A stretch of 64,000 nucleotides of DNA from Roseiflexus sp. (lineage in GTDB: Bacteria > Chloroflexota > Chloroflexia > Chloroflexales > Roseiflexaceae): NCBI GenBank assembly GCA_025062325.1, contig JANXAL010000117.1, positions 1-64,000 of the forward strand, given 5' to 3'. Made by a program: the position numbers and the translations under genes. Below the pieces are notes generated by a model that saw only the letters and a program-made list of their open reading frames with translations, was not told the origin of the DNA and made no database searches. Positions 41,761 to 51,594 of this stretch are shown here, in pieces (the stretch's first letter is position 1; every line of letters begins with the position of its first letter).

Positions 41761-44067
41761 TTACTTCCGCGCGCTCCAGGTGGCATTCGCGCATGGCACG
41801 CCATCGAGTTGCGCAGACAATGATCCATTGGCTAGCGACCCCGACACAAACGTGCCACTCACGCTGATGATATGGTTCGGATTGCCGCCGGTGATCGGAT
41901 TGAAGACGCTGCCGCTTACTGCAAAGGCATTACCGCTGATGCGAATGCCATTCGGGAAGTTCGGATAGGTCTCGAATGGACACGACGGACCATCGACCGA
42001 CACACGGTAGATAGCGCCGTTGCGCACCTCGATCTCGAAGCGTCCCGGCGGATAATTGCCTGTCGTTGTCGTGCCAGCGTTGGTGCCACGCCAGATGCCG
42101 TCATACGGGCTGGATTCAGGGGTTGGCGTCGGCGGCTCGGGCGTCGGCGTCGGAACCTCGGTTGGCACGACAAGGTCCTGACGCGCAGTGAAATCAACGT
42201 AAAAGATCTCGCCCGGCTGCCCACTCAGGCGCACCCGCACCTGATGACCGGCCTGCTCAGCCGGTGTGGTTGGCTTATTGTTGACCGCATACACGGCAAC
42301 GCCCCACTCGCCTTCGCCAAGCCCGCAAATGCGGTAGTTGCCGGTGTCGTAGAAATGCTTCGCCGGGATTGTCCTGCCACGATTGTCCACCTGCACATAG
42401 AAGCTCTGGAATAGACTGCCATTCGCTTGAGTCACGCGCCCCTGGATGCACGATCCGCCCTCGCTGTTCGCTGGATCAATCGTTCCACGCCGGGCAGTGC
42501 CACGAAAGAGGTCGCCACTGCCACCAATGCCAAGCACGACGCCGGTCGGACCGGCGGGGGCGGTCGTGGGACCGGACGGAAGGGGCGTTGGGGTCTGCGC
42601 TGGCAGGTTGGGATCGGGCGTATCCGTCGGACGCGGTGTATTCGTCGGTCGAGGAGTATTGGTTGGGCGCGGCGTATTGGTCGGCGCGGGGGTATCGGTC
42701 GGCGCAGGCGTGTTGGTTGGCGGCAGGGCAGTTGGCGAGGGCTGAAGCGCGATCGCCGTCTGCGTATTGGCACTATCGACCTGATTAACAATTGCGCGCG
42801 CGGTAGCAACCTCTGCCGTGCGCCGTTCCGCTTCCGCCGTTTGCAGCACGACGGCTGTTTGCAAGAGCTGCTCATTGTCGAGCGGCGCCGCCGTAGGCAG
42901 AGGCGTCATGGTTGGCAGGTTGGTCGTATCAATTGCCGCTGCACCCCCCGGCGTCGCCTGCGCTGGCGGTTGAGGCGTTCTGCCGCCGCCAAAGGCAAAG
43001 AAGCCGCCAACTGCCACAAGTGCCAGGACCACACCGCCAAGCAAGGGCCACAGCCAACCGGGACGGGCGGCAGGCACTGGCGGTGCAGAAGCAGGCTTAT
43101 TTTGCGTTGTACTGGTGACTGCCCGCGGTGCGCTGGCTACTGCACCGGCCTCAACATACGCCGCCTGCTGGTACGGCGCGTCGGCAAGGCGCACGACCGT
43201 CGGCGGTTCATCGAGGAGCACTGTCGCGGCAGTGCTGCCACGTGCCGCATCGCGCAGCGCTACCCGCATTGCTGTTGCCGACTGGTATCGCTGGTCGGGT
43301 CGCTGCGCCATGGCACGCATCAGAACGGCTGCAATCGCAGGGTTGACGGCAGGATTCTGCTGATTGGCAGGGACGAGCGGATCCGGCTCGCCATTGATAA
43401 TGGCGGCAGCGCGAGTGAGTGCGTCTGGCGGTGGTGCGCCGGTCAGCAGATGATAGAGCGTCGCGCCAAGCGAGTAGAGATCGCTGCGTGGATCGGTTCC
43501 CGTGCCCTTAATCTGTTCGAGCGGCGCGTAGTGTGGCGTATAGCCGAAGACGCTGGCGGCGGACGCCGGACGGGTCATTGCCGCAGCGGCGCCCTTCGCC
43601 AGCCCGAAGTCCAGCAGAATGATCTCGCCGCGATTGGTGAGTTTCAAATTTTGCGGTTTGATATCGCGGTGAATAATCGGCGGAGTGTGACCGTGAAGAT
43701 ATTCCAGTGCATCAAGCAGGGTATCCGCCCAACGCAGCACTTCGGCGACTGGGAAAGGACCTTCGCGCTTGCTCAGGAGCACACCCAGGTCGTCGCCAGG
43801 AATGAACTCCATAACAAGGAACTGCCCATCATCCTCAACAAAGTGATCGCTGACTCTGGGCAATGCCGCGTGGCGGAGCCCGGCAAGCAACTGCGCTTCG
43901 CGCTCGAATGCTCGCCGCAGCGCATCGCCGGAGACTAGCGTCTGTTTAAGTGCGACAATGGTGTGCAGGCGCAAATCCATTGCCTTGTACACGGCGCCCA
44001 TGCCGCCGCGCCCAATCGGTTCGATGATCTGATATCGTCCTTGCAAGATGTGGTTAGCCGCTAGCAT
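41761..44067 (-). CDS. Membrane-anchored Ser/Thr protein kinase with Thr/Pro-rich extracellular stalk
   Basis: A 768-residue PknB-type kinase. It has the glycine loop GRGGMG (19-24), K41, HRD (133-135) and DFG (153-155). A membrane helix ([20 protein letters not shown]) lies near 350. Beyond it is an extracellular stalk with [20 protein letters not shown]-type repeats (about 460-510). A carboxypeptidase-regulatory-like beta domain ([20 protein letters not shown]) and a final beta-rich domain follow. There are no PASTA repeats, so the ligand is unknown. The ATG at 44067 follows GGAGAGGG. It is a close paralogue of the kinase at 55929-58232, with key residues at identical positions. It is divergent from the HEAT-repeat gene. 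Confidence 0.92.
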   Translation of the reverse strand: MLAANHILQGRYQIIEPIGRGGMGAVYKAMDLRLHTIVALKQTLVSGDALRRAFEREAQLLAGLRHAALPRVSDHFVEDDGQFLVMEFIPGDDLGVLLSKREGPFPVAEVLRWADTLLDALEYLHGHTPPIIHRDIKPQNLKLTNRGEIILLDFGLAKGAAAAMTRPASAASVFGYTPHYAPLEQIKGTGTDPRSDLYSLGATLYHLLTGAPPPDALTRAAAIINGEPDPLVPANQQNPAVNPAIAAVLMRAMAQRPDQRYQSATAMRVALRDAARGSTAATVLLDEPPTVVRLADAPYQQAAYVEAGAVASAPRAVTSTTQNKPASAPPVPAARPGWLWPLLGGVVLALVAVGGFFAFGGGRTPQPPAQATPGGAAAIDTTNLPTMTPLPTAAPLDNEQLLQTAVVLQTAEAERRTAEVATARAIVNQVDSANTQTAIALQPSPTALPPTNTPAPTDTPAPTNTPRPTNTPRPTNTPRPTDTPDPNLPAQTPTPLPSGPTTAPAGPTGVVLGIGGSGDLFRGTARRGTIDPANSEGGSCIQGRVTQANGSLFQSFYVQVDNRGRTIPAKHFYDTGNYRICGLGEGEWGVAVYAVNNKPTTPAEQAGHQVRVRLSGQPGEIFYVDFTARQDLVVPTEVPTPTPEPPTPTPESSPYDGIWRGTNAGTTTTGNYPPGRFEIEVRNGAIYRVSVDGPSCPFETYPNFPNGIRISGNAFAVSGSVFNPITGGNPNHIISVSGTFVSGSLANGSLSAQLDGVPCANATWSARK

Positions 44068-44423
44068 AGCGAACACCCTCTCCGGCACACGCTAACGCAT
44101 TGTGATGACAAGCGCGAACGTGCATGGCCGCCTGATGCCGACTCAAGTATAGCATGGGGCGCTGACCAGTCGATTTCCAGATTGATGACATTCCTGTTAG
44201 AGATTGCACACACGACCTCGTGAACTGACTGTAATGTTCGGAGGCTTATCGTAAGCGTCCAAACGGCGTATAACCAAACTGTGAAACCTGGGAAGCTATG
44301 CAGAGAGGCTGACGCAAAAGACGCGAAAGCTAAGGGTATGTCATATCGATTGCGAAGCTCTGCTTCCGTGCACCTTCGCGTCAACCGTTCTGAGCATGCC
44401 GGAGTGAGTCTTCTGGCGCCTGT
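44068..44423. other. Divergent intergenic region of kinase and HEAT-repeat genes
   Basis: A candidate minus-strand promoter has TCGACT (44168-44173) and TATACT (44146-44151) with a 16-bp spacer. About 44312-44392 holds a GACGCAAAAGACGCGAAAG-type imperfect palindrome. No clear promoter for the HEAT gene was found, and no other gene. Confidence 0.5.
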
Positions 44424-47378
44424 ATGATTGTTATTGATCCGCTCCGCTGGTTGAAGCGACGTCGCACGACAGCGGCGGTTTCTGCGCCGCATCGTGATGC
44501 GCTTGCCAGCATTGTGCACGAGATCGCTCAGACGAATCGTCTGACGCTGCTGGACGACCTGCCAGCGTCGGATCGTGATGCTGCGGCAGTCCGACTGGCA
44601 GCGCAGGTCGATGATCCGCGCGCGTTGTTGCTCTTTTTGTGGTGGCGTGCCACAGTATCGCCAGAGTACCTGCTGACCCTGGTCCACTGCTTGAAGGTTG
44701 TCAATCACCCTAGCGCGCTCTGGATCATTCGCGTAACGACTGCACTGGCAGAGGGTCGCGCAGGCGATCTCGCCGCCGGTCCGGTCCTTCAGGCGCTGCT
44801 CGACTGCCTGCCCATGCTCGATGCGGCGCTGGATCAGGTTGTGCATCGTAAACGCTCACCGATCCGCGTGTTGCGCCGCCTCTTCAGGGCGCTGGCGCTA
44901 GAGCTTGCAGCGCCGCGCTTAATGCGACTGGCATTCGATGAGGCGACGCCTGCCACCCTGGCATGGGCTGCGGCAGATTGGCTGGTGGAACGCCTCCCAG
45001 ACGGAGCAGCGCTGGTTGACCCTCCAACGACACCTGCAGCGCATTCCCGCTGGATCTATGTCGATGGGCTAAAGGGCGCGATTGGCGTACAGCAGCAGGG
45101 TGCAGCGGCGCTGGCATCGTTTCCCGACGCTGCTGCTGGCGCTACGCGATGTGAACGCCTGGGACGCGCACTGCTGACGAATACTGCGCTTCCACCCGAC
45201 ATCCGACTCGCCGCTGTCGATCTCCTGCTGCGGCAGGAGTCGCCGCCCTGGGCGCTGATTGCCGACGCCTGCACTGATGAGTGTGAGACGGTGCGGCGGG
45301 GAGCGCTGGCACGGATTGGGTCGTCTTCGGCGCGCGAAGCGATCGCTACACTGGTTCGTCTGACGCTCCATAGCGATATGCCGGTTGATGTGCGTCTGAT
45401 GACCGTGATCCGTCTGAGCGCCGAAACCCAGTGGGACATGGCGCCCGTTCTGCAGCGGTGCGCCCTTGACACCTCTCTGCCGTTGACGGGGCGACTGCGC
45501 GCGGCGGCAGCGCTGGGACGTCGTTCTGCCAATCTGCCGCGCCTTCTGGCGCTGATCCGCGACCCGCAGGCATGCGTCGAAGTGCGCGCTGCCGCCGCGC
45601 GCGCAGCAGCGTTCCCTGCCGCCGTTTCCCATCTGATCCGCGCGATCCTCGACCCGTCGACCCCTGCACTCGTGGTGACGGCTATCTGTGAAGCGCTGGC
45701 AACCCCTGCCTGTCGCGCTGCTGCCCAAGGTGCACAGCCCGTGCTTATTCGGCTGCTTTCTGTCACTCACGCTGATGTGTCACTGACACTGGCGCTGATC
45801 AGGACGTTAGGCATCCTTGGCAGCGATGAAGCAGCGGCAGCGCTGGCGCCGCTGGCAGGAGCCGGTGCAGCAGCGCGACTCCAGCGCACCGTTTCAACCG
45901 ACCTTCTCGATCTGCCAGTTGAGACATGCCTGGAACGCGCCATGCTTCCGGCACCAATGATGACGCGTCTGCTGCACGCTCTTGCAGCCGCGCCGACTGA
46001 GGCGGAACAACCAACAACGCTGGCACAGTTCCTGGCGCACGAGACCGATCAGGTGCGCTGCGCTGCAATTGAAGCGTTGACCAGATGCGGCGGCGTCCGG
46101 GCGCGCGAGGCGATCCTGGCTGCTGTGCGTCACACGGCATCTCCCGCTGTTGCTGCCGTGCTCGCTGACGCAATCAACACACTCGGCAGTCTTAACGACT
46201 TGCTCAATGCTCTGGCCAATCCTGGCCTTGATCCCTCGGTGCGCTGGCATGTCGCTGATCGGCTGGCGCAGCGCGCTGATGGACCAGCAGCGATGCGCGA
46301 GGCGTGGATACGCGCAGATCTCGATGCATTCGGACGCGAACTGATCATCGATGCACTGGCGCGCCACGATGCAGAAGCGTCTGCACCGTTCCTGGCGCAC
46401 CTGGCGAGTGATGCTGCACTATCGCCAGTGTTGCGCGAACGCGCACTGGCAGCGCTTGAAGGAGGAGCCGACTCCGCGTTTGAGGGATTGCTGATGCGCC
46501 TGGTGAACAACGCGCAACTCGCCCCTGAGCTGCGCGGCAGAGCGGCGGCAAGTCTGCCAGCCTCGCTCAGCCCAGCGACGCGCGGCATATTGCGCGATCT
46601 GCTACGCACAGACTCACTGCCCGCACCGCTGCTTACAGGAATCCTGCGGGCGCTTGGGCGCGCCCAGGACCCTGTCGCATTGCCTCTCCTGCTCCGTTAC
46701 AGTTTTGATGCAGACCCTAGCATAGCGCAGGCAGCCATCGCAGCGCTAGCTGCCACCGGCGATGCCACTATCAGCCCGACGCTGGTGCGCGTTGCGCTGA
46801 GTCCCCTGGCTGACGCTGCAGTGAAGTTAACTGCCATCGAGTCGCTGCTGCGGCTTGGCGAACCTGATGCCGTCCGGTTGCTGCGTCCTTATCTGCAGCA
46901 TCGTTCGATCATCGTCCAGATGCGCGCGTTCCGTTTACTGGCGGATGCCGGACAGATCGGGAGCGAAGCGGAACGATTGGTGCGCAATCGGCTCTGCCCA
47001 GCGCCACTGCGTTTATGTGCGCTCGATTATCTTTCCAATGATGCGGCTGCTGGATCGCTGCTTGCGACGCTGCTCAGCGATCCTGCCGAGGACCGAGCGG
47101 TGCGTGTCGCTGCTGCTGCCCGATTGCCCGCACGCGATCACGTGATGACGCTGGCTGAAGTGGCGCTCGACACGACAGCGCCGCTCCTGGTGCGCGCCGC
47201 ATGTATTGCCGGTCTCGGCGCCAGCGGCGAGACCGACGCGCTGTTGGCGCTTAGCGCGCTGATTGACCGTGACCACGATCCCCCTGGCCGCACATGGGCA
47301 TGGCGCGAACTCTGGTCCTTAACGGTGCAACTGTTGAACGAGAGGGCCTCCATGTCACCCCCAGTCGCCGAGCAATAG
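44424..47378 (+). CDS. Large HEAT-repeat protein
   Basis: A 984-residue, almost entirely alpha-helical, Ala/Leu/Arg-rich protein. Helical pairs of roughly 30-35 residues recur from about residue 230 to the end, e.g. DIRLAAVDLLLRQESPPWAL, DVRLMTVIRLSAETQWDMAP and AVKLTAIESLLRLGEPDAVR, each with the D-x-R-x-x-A-x-x-x-L core of HEAT/PBS-lyase repeats. No catalytic domain, signal peptide or membrane helix was seen. It is probably a protein-binding scaffold. The response regulator starts 8 bp after its stop, so both are likely made together; a link to the divergent kinase is inferred. Confidence 0.85.
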   Translation: MIVIDPLRWLKRRRTTAAVSAPHRDALASIVHEIAQTNRLTLLDDLPASDRDAAAVRLAAQVDDPRALLLFLWWRATVSPEYLLTLVHCLKVVNHPSALWIIRVTTALAEGRAGDLAAGPVLQALLDCLPMLDAALDQVVHRKRSPIRVLRRLFRALALELAAPRLMRLAFDEATPATLAWAAADWLVERLPDGAALVDPPTTPAAHSRWIYVDGLKGAIGVQQQGAAALASFPDAAAGATRCERLGRALLTNTALPPDIRLAAVDLLLRQESPPWALIADACTDECETVRRGALARIGSSSAREAIATLVRLTLHSDMPVDVRLMTVIRLSAETQWDMAPVLQRCALDTSLPLTGRLRAAAALGRRSANLPRLLALIRDPQACVEVRAAAARAAAFPAAVSHLIRAILDPSTPALVVTAICEALATPACRAAAQGAQPVLIRLLSVTHADVSLTLALIRTLGILGSDEAAAALAPLAGAGAAARLQRTVSTDLLDLPVETCLERAMLPAPMMTRLLHALAAAPTEAEQPTTLAQFLAHETDQVRCAAIEALTRCGGVRAREAILAAVRHTASPAVAAVLADAINTLGSLNDLLNALANPGLDPSVRWHVADRLAQRADGPAAMREAWIRADLDAFGRELIIDALARHDAEASAPFLAHLASDAALSPVLRERALAALEGGADSAFEGLLMRLVNNAQLAPELRGRAAASLPASLSPATRGILRDLLRTDSLPAPLLTGILRALGRAQDPVALPLLLRYSFDADPSIAQAAIAALAATGDATISPTLVRVALSPLADAAVKLTAIESLLRLGEPDAVRLLRPYLQHRSIIVQMRAFRLLADAGQIGSEAERLVRNRLCPAPLRLCALDYLSNDAAAGSLLATLLSDPAEDRAVRVAAAARLPARDHVMTLAEVALDTTAPLLVRAACIAGLGASGETDALLALSALIDRDHDPPGRTWAWRELWSLTVQLLNERASMSPPVAEQ

Positions 47379-47386
47379 GGTATGCC

Positions 47387-48181
47387 ATGGGCACCACACG
47401 CGCCACGATCATGGTCGTTGATGACGATCTTGCAACCAGCACCCTGATCAGCCATCAACTTCGCAGCCTCGGATATCGCACAGTGTGTCTGGGCGACGGC
47501 ATTCAGGCGCTCCAGCAGATGGCGATCGTTCAGCCGGATCTGGTGTTGCTGGATGTTATGATGCCGCATATGAGCGGTTGGGATATATGTCGTCAGATCC
47601 GTACATCTTTCGATGCGCCAATTATTCTTCTGACCGCCAAGGACGCGGATGCTGACATTGCCGCCGGCCTGAGCGCAGGCGCGGATGACTATGTTACGAA
47701 ACCGTATCGAATTGCACAGTTGCATGCGCGTATCGAGGCGGTGCTGCGGCGGTCGCAGCAGCGTGCGCGACTACGCCCTGCCGCGCGTACCGGGACGGCA
47801 TCCGCTGCAGGCAGTCGTTCATCCTCAGCGGCAACGACAGCAGCGCAGACGCCAGAGGTTGTACCGCCGACAACGCTGGCGACAACGCCGCGCCCTCGAC
47901 TCGGCGCGACACTGCGCGAAGCGCGATTGCGACGGGGAGTATCGCTCTACCAGGCGGAACAGGTCTGCCGTGTGCGGTGGGACTACCTGCAGGCCATTGA
48001 ACAGGAGCAGTGGGAGTACGTGCCACGAGCGCGTCGGCGGTCTGCTATTCAGGCATACGCCGCATACCTGGGCATTCCCCTGCGCTATCCCCAACCAAGG
48101 CGATCATCGTTCGCCTCGGTCGCCGCGCCACTGGTTGCGGTTGCGTTGATGCTGGTCGCGGCAGTGATCTACTTCTTCTAA
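47387..48181 (+). CDS. Response regulator: REC domain, RodZ-type HTH and C-terminal membrane anchor
   Basis: A 264-residue protein. The REC domain (1-120) has acidic pocket D12/D13, phospho-acceptor D56 in LLDVMMP, T83 and K105 in TKPY. A Ser/Ala/Thr linker follows. The helix-turn-helix HTH_25 module has GATLREARLRRGVSLYQAEQ then VRWDYLQAIEQEQWEYVPRA and AIQAYAAYLGI. The protein ends in one membrane helix (VAAPLVAVALMLVAAVIYFF) with no extracellular domain. REC fused to a RodZ-like HTH and a tail anchor is unusual. No histidine kinase gene is adjacent. The ATG (MGTTRATIMVVDDD) is eight bases after the HEAT gene stop. Confidence 0.88.
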   Translation: MGTTRATIMVVDDDLATSTLISHQLRSLGYRTVCLGDGIQALQQMAIVQPDLVLLDVMMPHMSGWDICRQIRTSFDAPIILLTAKDADADIAAGLSAGADDYVTKPYRIAQLHARIEAVLRRSQQRARLRPAARTGTASAAGSRSSSAATTAAQTPEVVPPTTLATTPRPRLGATLREARLRRGVSLYQAEQVCRVRWDYLQAIEQEQWEYVPRARRRSAIQAYAAYLGIPLRYPQPRRSSFASVAAPLVAVALMLVAAVIYFF

Positions 48182-48283
48182 CGCCTGCGCGAGCTCGCAC
48201 AAAGGCGCAAAGGTACACCGATCTGCATCAGGAAGCCATCGATGATAGCGTGTGCATCATTCGTTAGAAATTAGCAGATATGG

Positions 48284-48289
48284 TATACT
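48284..48289 (+). promoter_or_regulatory. Extended -10 of the glycine cleavage operon
   Basis: TGGTATACT (TATACT at 48284-48289) lies about 30 bp before the riboswitch. The -35 region is poor, so an extended -10 promoter is proposed. Confidence 0.5.
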
Positions 48290-48317
48290 GAAATGCAGAA
48301 TTCCATATTGTCGGATG

Positions 48318-48500
48318 ACGGGCGTGGGAGAGTACCGCATAAGCGGTCGCCGAAGGAGCAAGCCAGGGAAGCCGGACCCTGCGCGAATCTCTCAGGCTAA
48401 AGGACTGCGCCCCGACGACCCTCTGGAGAGCCCGTTCATTCGGGCGCCGACGGAGAAACCCGCCATGCGGGGCATCTCACAGGTCAGCGGACAGAGGTCA
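48318..48500 (+). ncRNA. Tandem glycine riboswitch, second aptamer diverged
   Basis: The first aptamer has the conserved blocks GGGAGAG, GCCGAAGGAGCAA and AATCTCTCAGGCTAAAGGAC. A second copy follows: CTCTGGAGAGCCCG, GCGCCGACGGAGAAAC (consensus GCCGAAGGAGCAA altered) and ATCTCACAGG...GGACAGAGG (consensus CTCAGGCAAAAGGACAGAGG altered). The arrangement (aptamer 1, short linker, aptamer 2, terminator, gcvT) is that of glycine-activated ON switches. The changes in the binding core of aptamer 2 suggest it may bind poorly or serve as structural partner. Confidence 0.92.
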
Positions 48501-48533
48501 GGCGCACCGTCTGACTCTGTCCTTATTTATTTG
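48490..48533 (+). terminator. Intrinsic terminator of the glycine riboswitch expression platform
   Basis: GGACAGAGGTCAG (48490-48502) pairs with CTGACTCTGTCC (48512-48523), followed by TTATTTATTT. The 5' arm is also the conserved 3' block of aptamer 2, so the aptamer fold and the terminator are mutually exclusive. Confidence 0.85.
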
Positions 48534-48549
48534 ACGAGGAGGTCGCCTG

Positions 48550-49662
48550 ATGAGTGATCGAAGCGGGCTGCGCCGCACGCCGTTATACGAGCGGCACCTG
48601 GCGCTCGGCGCGCGGATGGTGGGGTTCAGCGGCTGGGAGATGCCAGTCCAGTATAGCGGAATTATTGATGAGCACCGCGCAGTTCGTGAAGCCGCCGGTC
48701 TGTTTGACATCAGCCACATGGGCCAGGTTGAAGTGCACGGACCGGACGCGCTGCCATTTCTCCAGCATCTGGTCACCTGCGATGTCGCCGCCATTCAACC
48801 GGGACGGGCAAACTACGCCCTGATGTGTCTCCCCAACGGCGGGATCATTGATGATGCATTCATCTACAACCTCGATGATTACTATTTGGTCGTGGTCAAT
48901 GCCGCCAACACCGCGAAAGACGTCGCCTGGATGCACGAATGTGCAAAAGACTTCGATGTGATAGTGGTTGATGTGTCAGACCGCACTGGCATGCTGGCGC
49001 TTCAGGGTCCGGCGGCAGAGGCGCTGCTGGCGCAGGTTGCGGGCGCTGACCTGGCAGCGCTGCCGTTCCACGGAGTCGCACGAGGGATGGTGTTGGGCAT
49101 ACCGGCGATTGTGGCGCGCACTGGATACACCGGTGAAGACGGATTTGAACTCTTCGTTGCGGCGGAAGATACTGTGCGATTGTGGGATGAACTGCTCGAC
49201 GCCGGGCGCAATGCGGGGTTGAAGCCATGCGGGTTAGGCGCGCGCGACAGCCTGCGCTTCGAGGCGTGTCTGGCGCTCTATGGCCACGAGATCACTGAAG
49301 AAACCAATCCGTATGAAGCGCGTCTCGGATGGGTCGTCAAACTCGAGAAGGGCGACTTCATCGGACGTGACGCATTGCGGCGCATCAAACAGGAAGGAGT
49401 GCAGCGGCGTCTGACGGGCTTTGAGATGGTGGGTCGCGGTATTGCTCGCAGTGAGTACGAAATCCGCGATCTAGAAGGTTCGCCCGTTGGTCGAGTGACG
49501 AGCGGCATGCCATCGCCGACGCTGGGGAAAAATCTTGGCATGGGGTATGTACCGGTCGCGCTCTCGACCGAGGGGAGCGAGTTCGATGTCGTCGTGCGCG
49601 ACCGACCGGTGCGCGCCCGCGCGGTGAAGATGCCGTTCTACCGTCCCCGTTACAAGAAGTGA
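48550..49662 (+). CDS. gcvT: Glycine cleavage system T protein (aminomethyltransferase)
   Basis: A 370-residue folate-dependent enzyme that releases ammonia from the lipoyl-bound aminomethyl group and forms methylene-THF. Family motifs are GFSGWEMPVQYSGIIDEHRA, LFDISHMGQVEV, ARTGYTGEDGFELF (folate site) and CGLGARDSLRFEACL. GAGGAGG lies before the ATG. It is first gene of the operon and lies 16 bp after the riboswitch terminator. Confidence 0.96.
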   Translation: MSDRSGLRRTPLYERHLALGARMVGFSGWEMPVQYSGIIDEHRAVREAAGLFDISHMGQVEVHGPDALPFLQHLVTCDVAAIQPGRANYALMCLPNGGIIDDAFIYNLDDYYLVVVNAANTAKDVAWMHECAKDFDVIVVDVSDRTGMLALQGPAAEALLAQVAGADLAALPFHGVARGMVLGIPAIVARTGYTGEDGFELFVAAEDTVRLWDELLDAGRNAGLKPCGLGARDSLRFEACLALYGHEITEETNPYEARLGWVVKLEKGDFIGRDALRRIKQEGVQRRLTGFEMVGRGIARSEYEIRDLEGSPVGRVTSGMPSPTLGKNLGMGYVPVALSTEGSEFDVVVRDRPVRARAVKMPFYRPRYKK

Positions 49663-49703
49663 TGAACTGCTAACGTTCGCTCTGTGCTTTACAGGAGGAA
49701 CCC

Positions 49704-50096
49704 ATGGCTTTCAACACTCCCGCCGATCTGCAGTACACCAGAACGCATGAGTGGATCCGAATTGAGGGCGATGAAGCGACGGTTGGAATTACCGATTATG
49801 CCCAGCATGCGCTCGGTGATGTGGTCTACGTTGACCTGCCAGAAGTCGGCGCGCGCTTCGAGGCGGACGGCGTGTTCGGCGCAGTCGAGTCGGTCAAGGC
49901 GGCATCGGACCTGTATCTGCCGGTCGCCGGAGAGATCATCGCCATCAACGAGGCGCTGGTGAATAGTCCCGAGTTGATCAATAAAGACCCGTATGGCGAG
50001 GGTTGGATCGTGAAGATCAGGGTTGCGCCCGGCGTCGGCGCGTTGATGAGCGCAGAGGCATATGCAGCATTTGTGGAGTCGATCACGCACCAGTAG
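49704..50096 (+). CDS. gcvH: Glycine cleavage system H protein
   Basis: A 130-residue lipoyl carrier that shuttles the aminomethyl group between P, T and L proteins. Lipoylated Lys is K65 in FGAVESVKAASDL. The family N-terminus YTRTHEWIRIEGDEATVGIT is present. AGGAGG lies close before the ATG. The gap of 160 bp to gcvPA is GC-rich and contains a hairpin GGCAGG/CCTGCC (about 50221-50240) just before the gcvPA start, possibly tuning translation. Confidence 0.97.
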   Translation: MAFNTPADLQYTRTHEWIRIEGDEATVGITDYAQHALGDVVYVDLPEVGARFEADGVFGAVESVKAASDLYLPVAGEIIAINEALVNSPELINKDPYGEGWIVKIRVAPGVGALMSAEAYAAFVESITHQ

Positions 50097-50256
50097 GGTC
50101 GCAGCGCCGCCGCGCCCGGCAGCCCCGCCCGCCAGACCGGGGCCATCCCGCCGTGGGGACGCGCCGCCGCGCCCGCTCCAACGTCGAACAATCGGAACAA
50201 AGAATTCAGGTATTGGTAGTGGCAGGTTTTATGCCTGCCCGATAACGGAGTGACGC

Positions 50257-51594
50257 ATGACCCATTACATTCCAATTACAGACGCAGATCGCGTTGAGAT
50301 GCTCAAAACGATTGGCGTCGAGCGTCTCGAGGATCTATTCGAGGCAGTGCCAGCGGAACACCGCTTTCCGCCGCTAACCTTGCCCGAACCGCTCTCTGAA
50401 CCAGAACTGCGCCGGGAGTTGAGTCGGCTGGAGCGCCTGAATGCGCACGCGGGCAGCCACCTCATTTTTCTCGGGGCTGGCGCGTACAACCATTTTGTGC
50501 CTGCCGCCGTCGATCAGATTCTGCGACGCGGCGAGTTCTACACCGCGTACACTCCCTATCAACCGGAAGTCAGCCAAGGCACGCTCCAGGCAATCTTTGA
50601 ATACCAGAGCTTAATTTGCGCGCTGACTGGCATGGACGTTGCGAACGCGTCGCACTACGATGGCGGAACGGCGCTGGCAGAAGCGGTGATTATGGCGATC
50701 AACGTGGTGCGCGGACGGCGAAAGATTGTCGTTGCGCCAGGGGTGAATCCGCAATACCGTGCAGTAATGCGCACGTTGCTGCAGGGTATTGACCTTGAGA
50801 TTGTCGGTGATGAGAACCCGGAAGCATCGCTGGCGGACGTTGCGGCGCTGGTGGATCAGAAGACGGCAGCGCTGGTGGTACAGAGTCCGGATTTCTTTGG
50901 CGTGCTGCACGATCTTCGTCCGCTGACAGCGGCAGCGCACGCGGCAGGCGCGCTGATGGTCGCGCATTTCGATCCGATCGCGCTGGGTCTGTTCCAGACG
51001 CCGGGCGAAGCTGGCGCCGACATTGCCACTGCCGAAGGTCAACCCTTGGGGGTCGGGCTCTCGTTTGGAGGTCCATATTTGGGCATTTTCACCTGCCGTC
51101 AGCAGTACGTCCACAAAATCGCCGGTCGGCTGGTCGGCGTAACGCGCGACGTAGATGGGCGGCTAGCGTATGTGTTAACCCTGCGCGCCCGCGAGCAGGA
51201 CATTCGCCGTGAGCGTGCGACAAGCAATATCTGCACCAACCAGGGATTGATGGCGCTGGCGGCTGCCGTCTACCTGAGCCTGGTCGGACGGCAGGGGCTG
51301 CGGCGGGTGGCAGAGTTGTGCTACCACCGTGCGCACTACGCTGCAGCGCAGATCGCACAGTTGCCGGGGTATCAGGTGCTAGATCGCGGACCGTTCTTCA
51401 AAGAATTCGTCGTCAAAACGCCGCGACCGGTTGGCGCGATCAACGCGGCGCTGCGCGAGCAGGGCATTATCGGCGGCTACGATCTCTCGGTCGATTATCC
51501 GCACCTCGGCGATGCGATGTTGCTGTGCGTCACTGAGATGAATTCGCGCGCCGATATTGATGCGCTCGTGGCGGCGCTGCGGGCGGTTGTGTGA
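50257..51594 (+). CDS. gcvPA: Glycine dehydrogenase (decarboxylating) subunit 1
   Basis: The N-terminal-half P subunit (445 residues) of a two-subunit glycine decarboxylase. Signatures are the ending of the first conserved block FLGAGAYNHFVPAAVDQILR, YTPYQPEVSQGTLQAIFEYQ, ALTGMDVANASHYDGGTALA, and RRERATSNICTNQGLMALAA. It pairs with GcvPB to bind PLP and glycine. Its partner gene lies 1.36 kb downstream, beyond 430 bp of repeat DNA and a phosphotransferase-like gene, whereas the two are usually adjacent. Confidence 0.96.
   Translation: MTHYIPITDADRVEMLKTIGVERLEDLFEAVPAEHRFPPLTLPEPLSEPELRRELSRLERLNAHAGSHLIFLGAGAYNHFVPAAVDQILRRGEFYTAYTPYQPEVSQGTLQAIFEYQSLICALTGMDVANASHYDGGTALAEAVIMAINVVRGRRKIVVAPGVNPQYRAVMRTLLQGIDLEIVGDENPEASLADVAALVDQKTAALVVQSPDFFGVLHDLRPLTAAAHAAGALMVAHFDPIALGLFQTPGEAGADIATAEGQPLGVGLSFGGPYLGIFTCRQQYVHKIAGRLVGVTRDVDGRLAYVLTLRAREQDIRRERATSNICTNQGLMALAAAVYLSLVGRQGLRRVAELCYHRAHYAAAQIAQLPGYQVLDRGPFFKEFVVKTPRPVGAINAALREQGIIGGYDLSVDYPHLGDAMLLCVTEMNSRADIDALVAALRAVV

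Noticed and set aside
42427-43938. 503-residue plus-strand open frame
   Set aside because: It is antisense to the Ser/Thr kinase and Arg-rich, as expected for a shadow frame of a G+C-rich gene.
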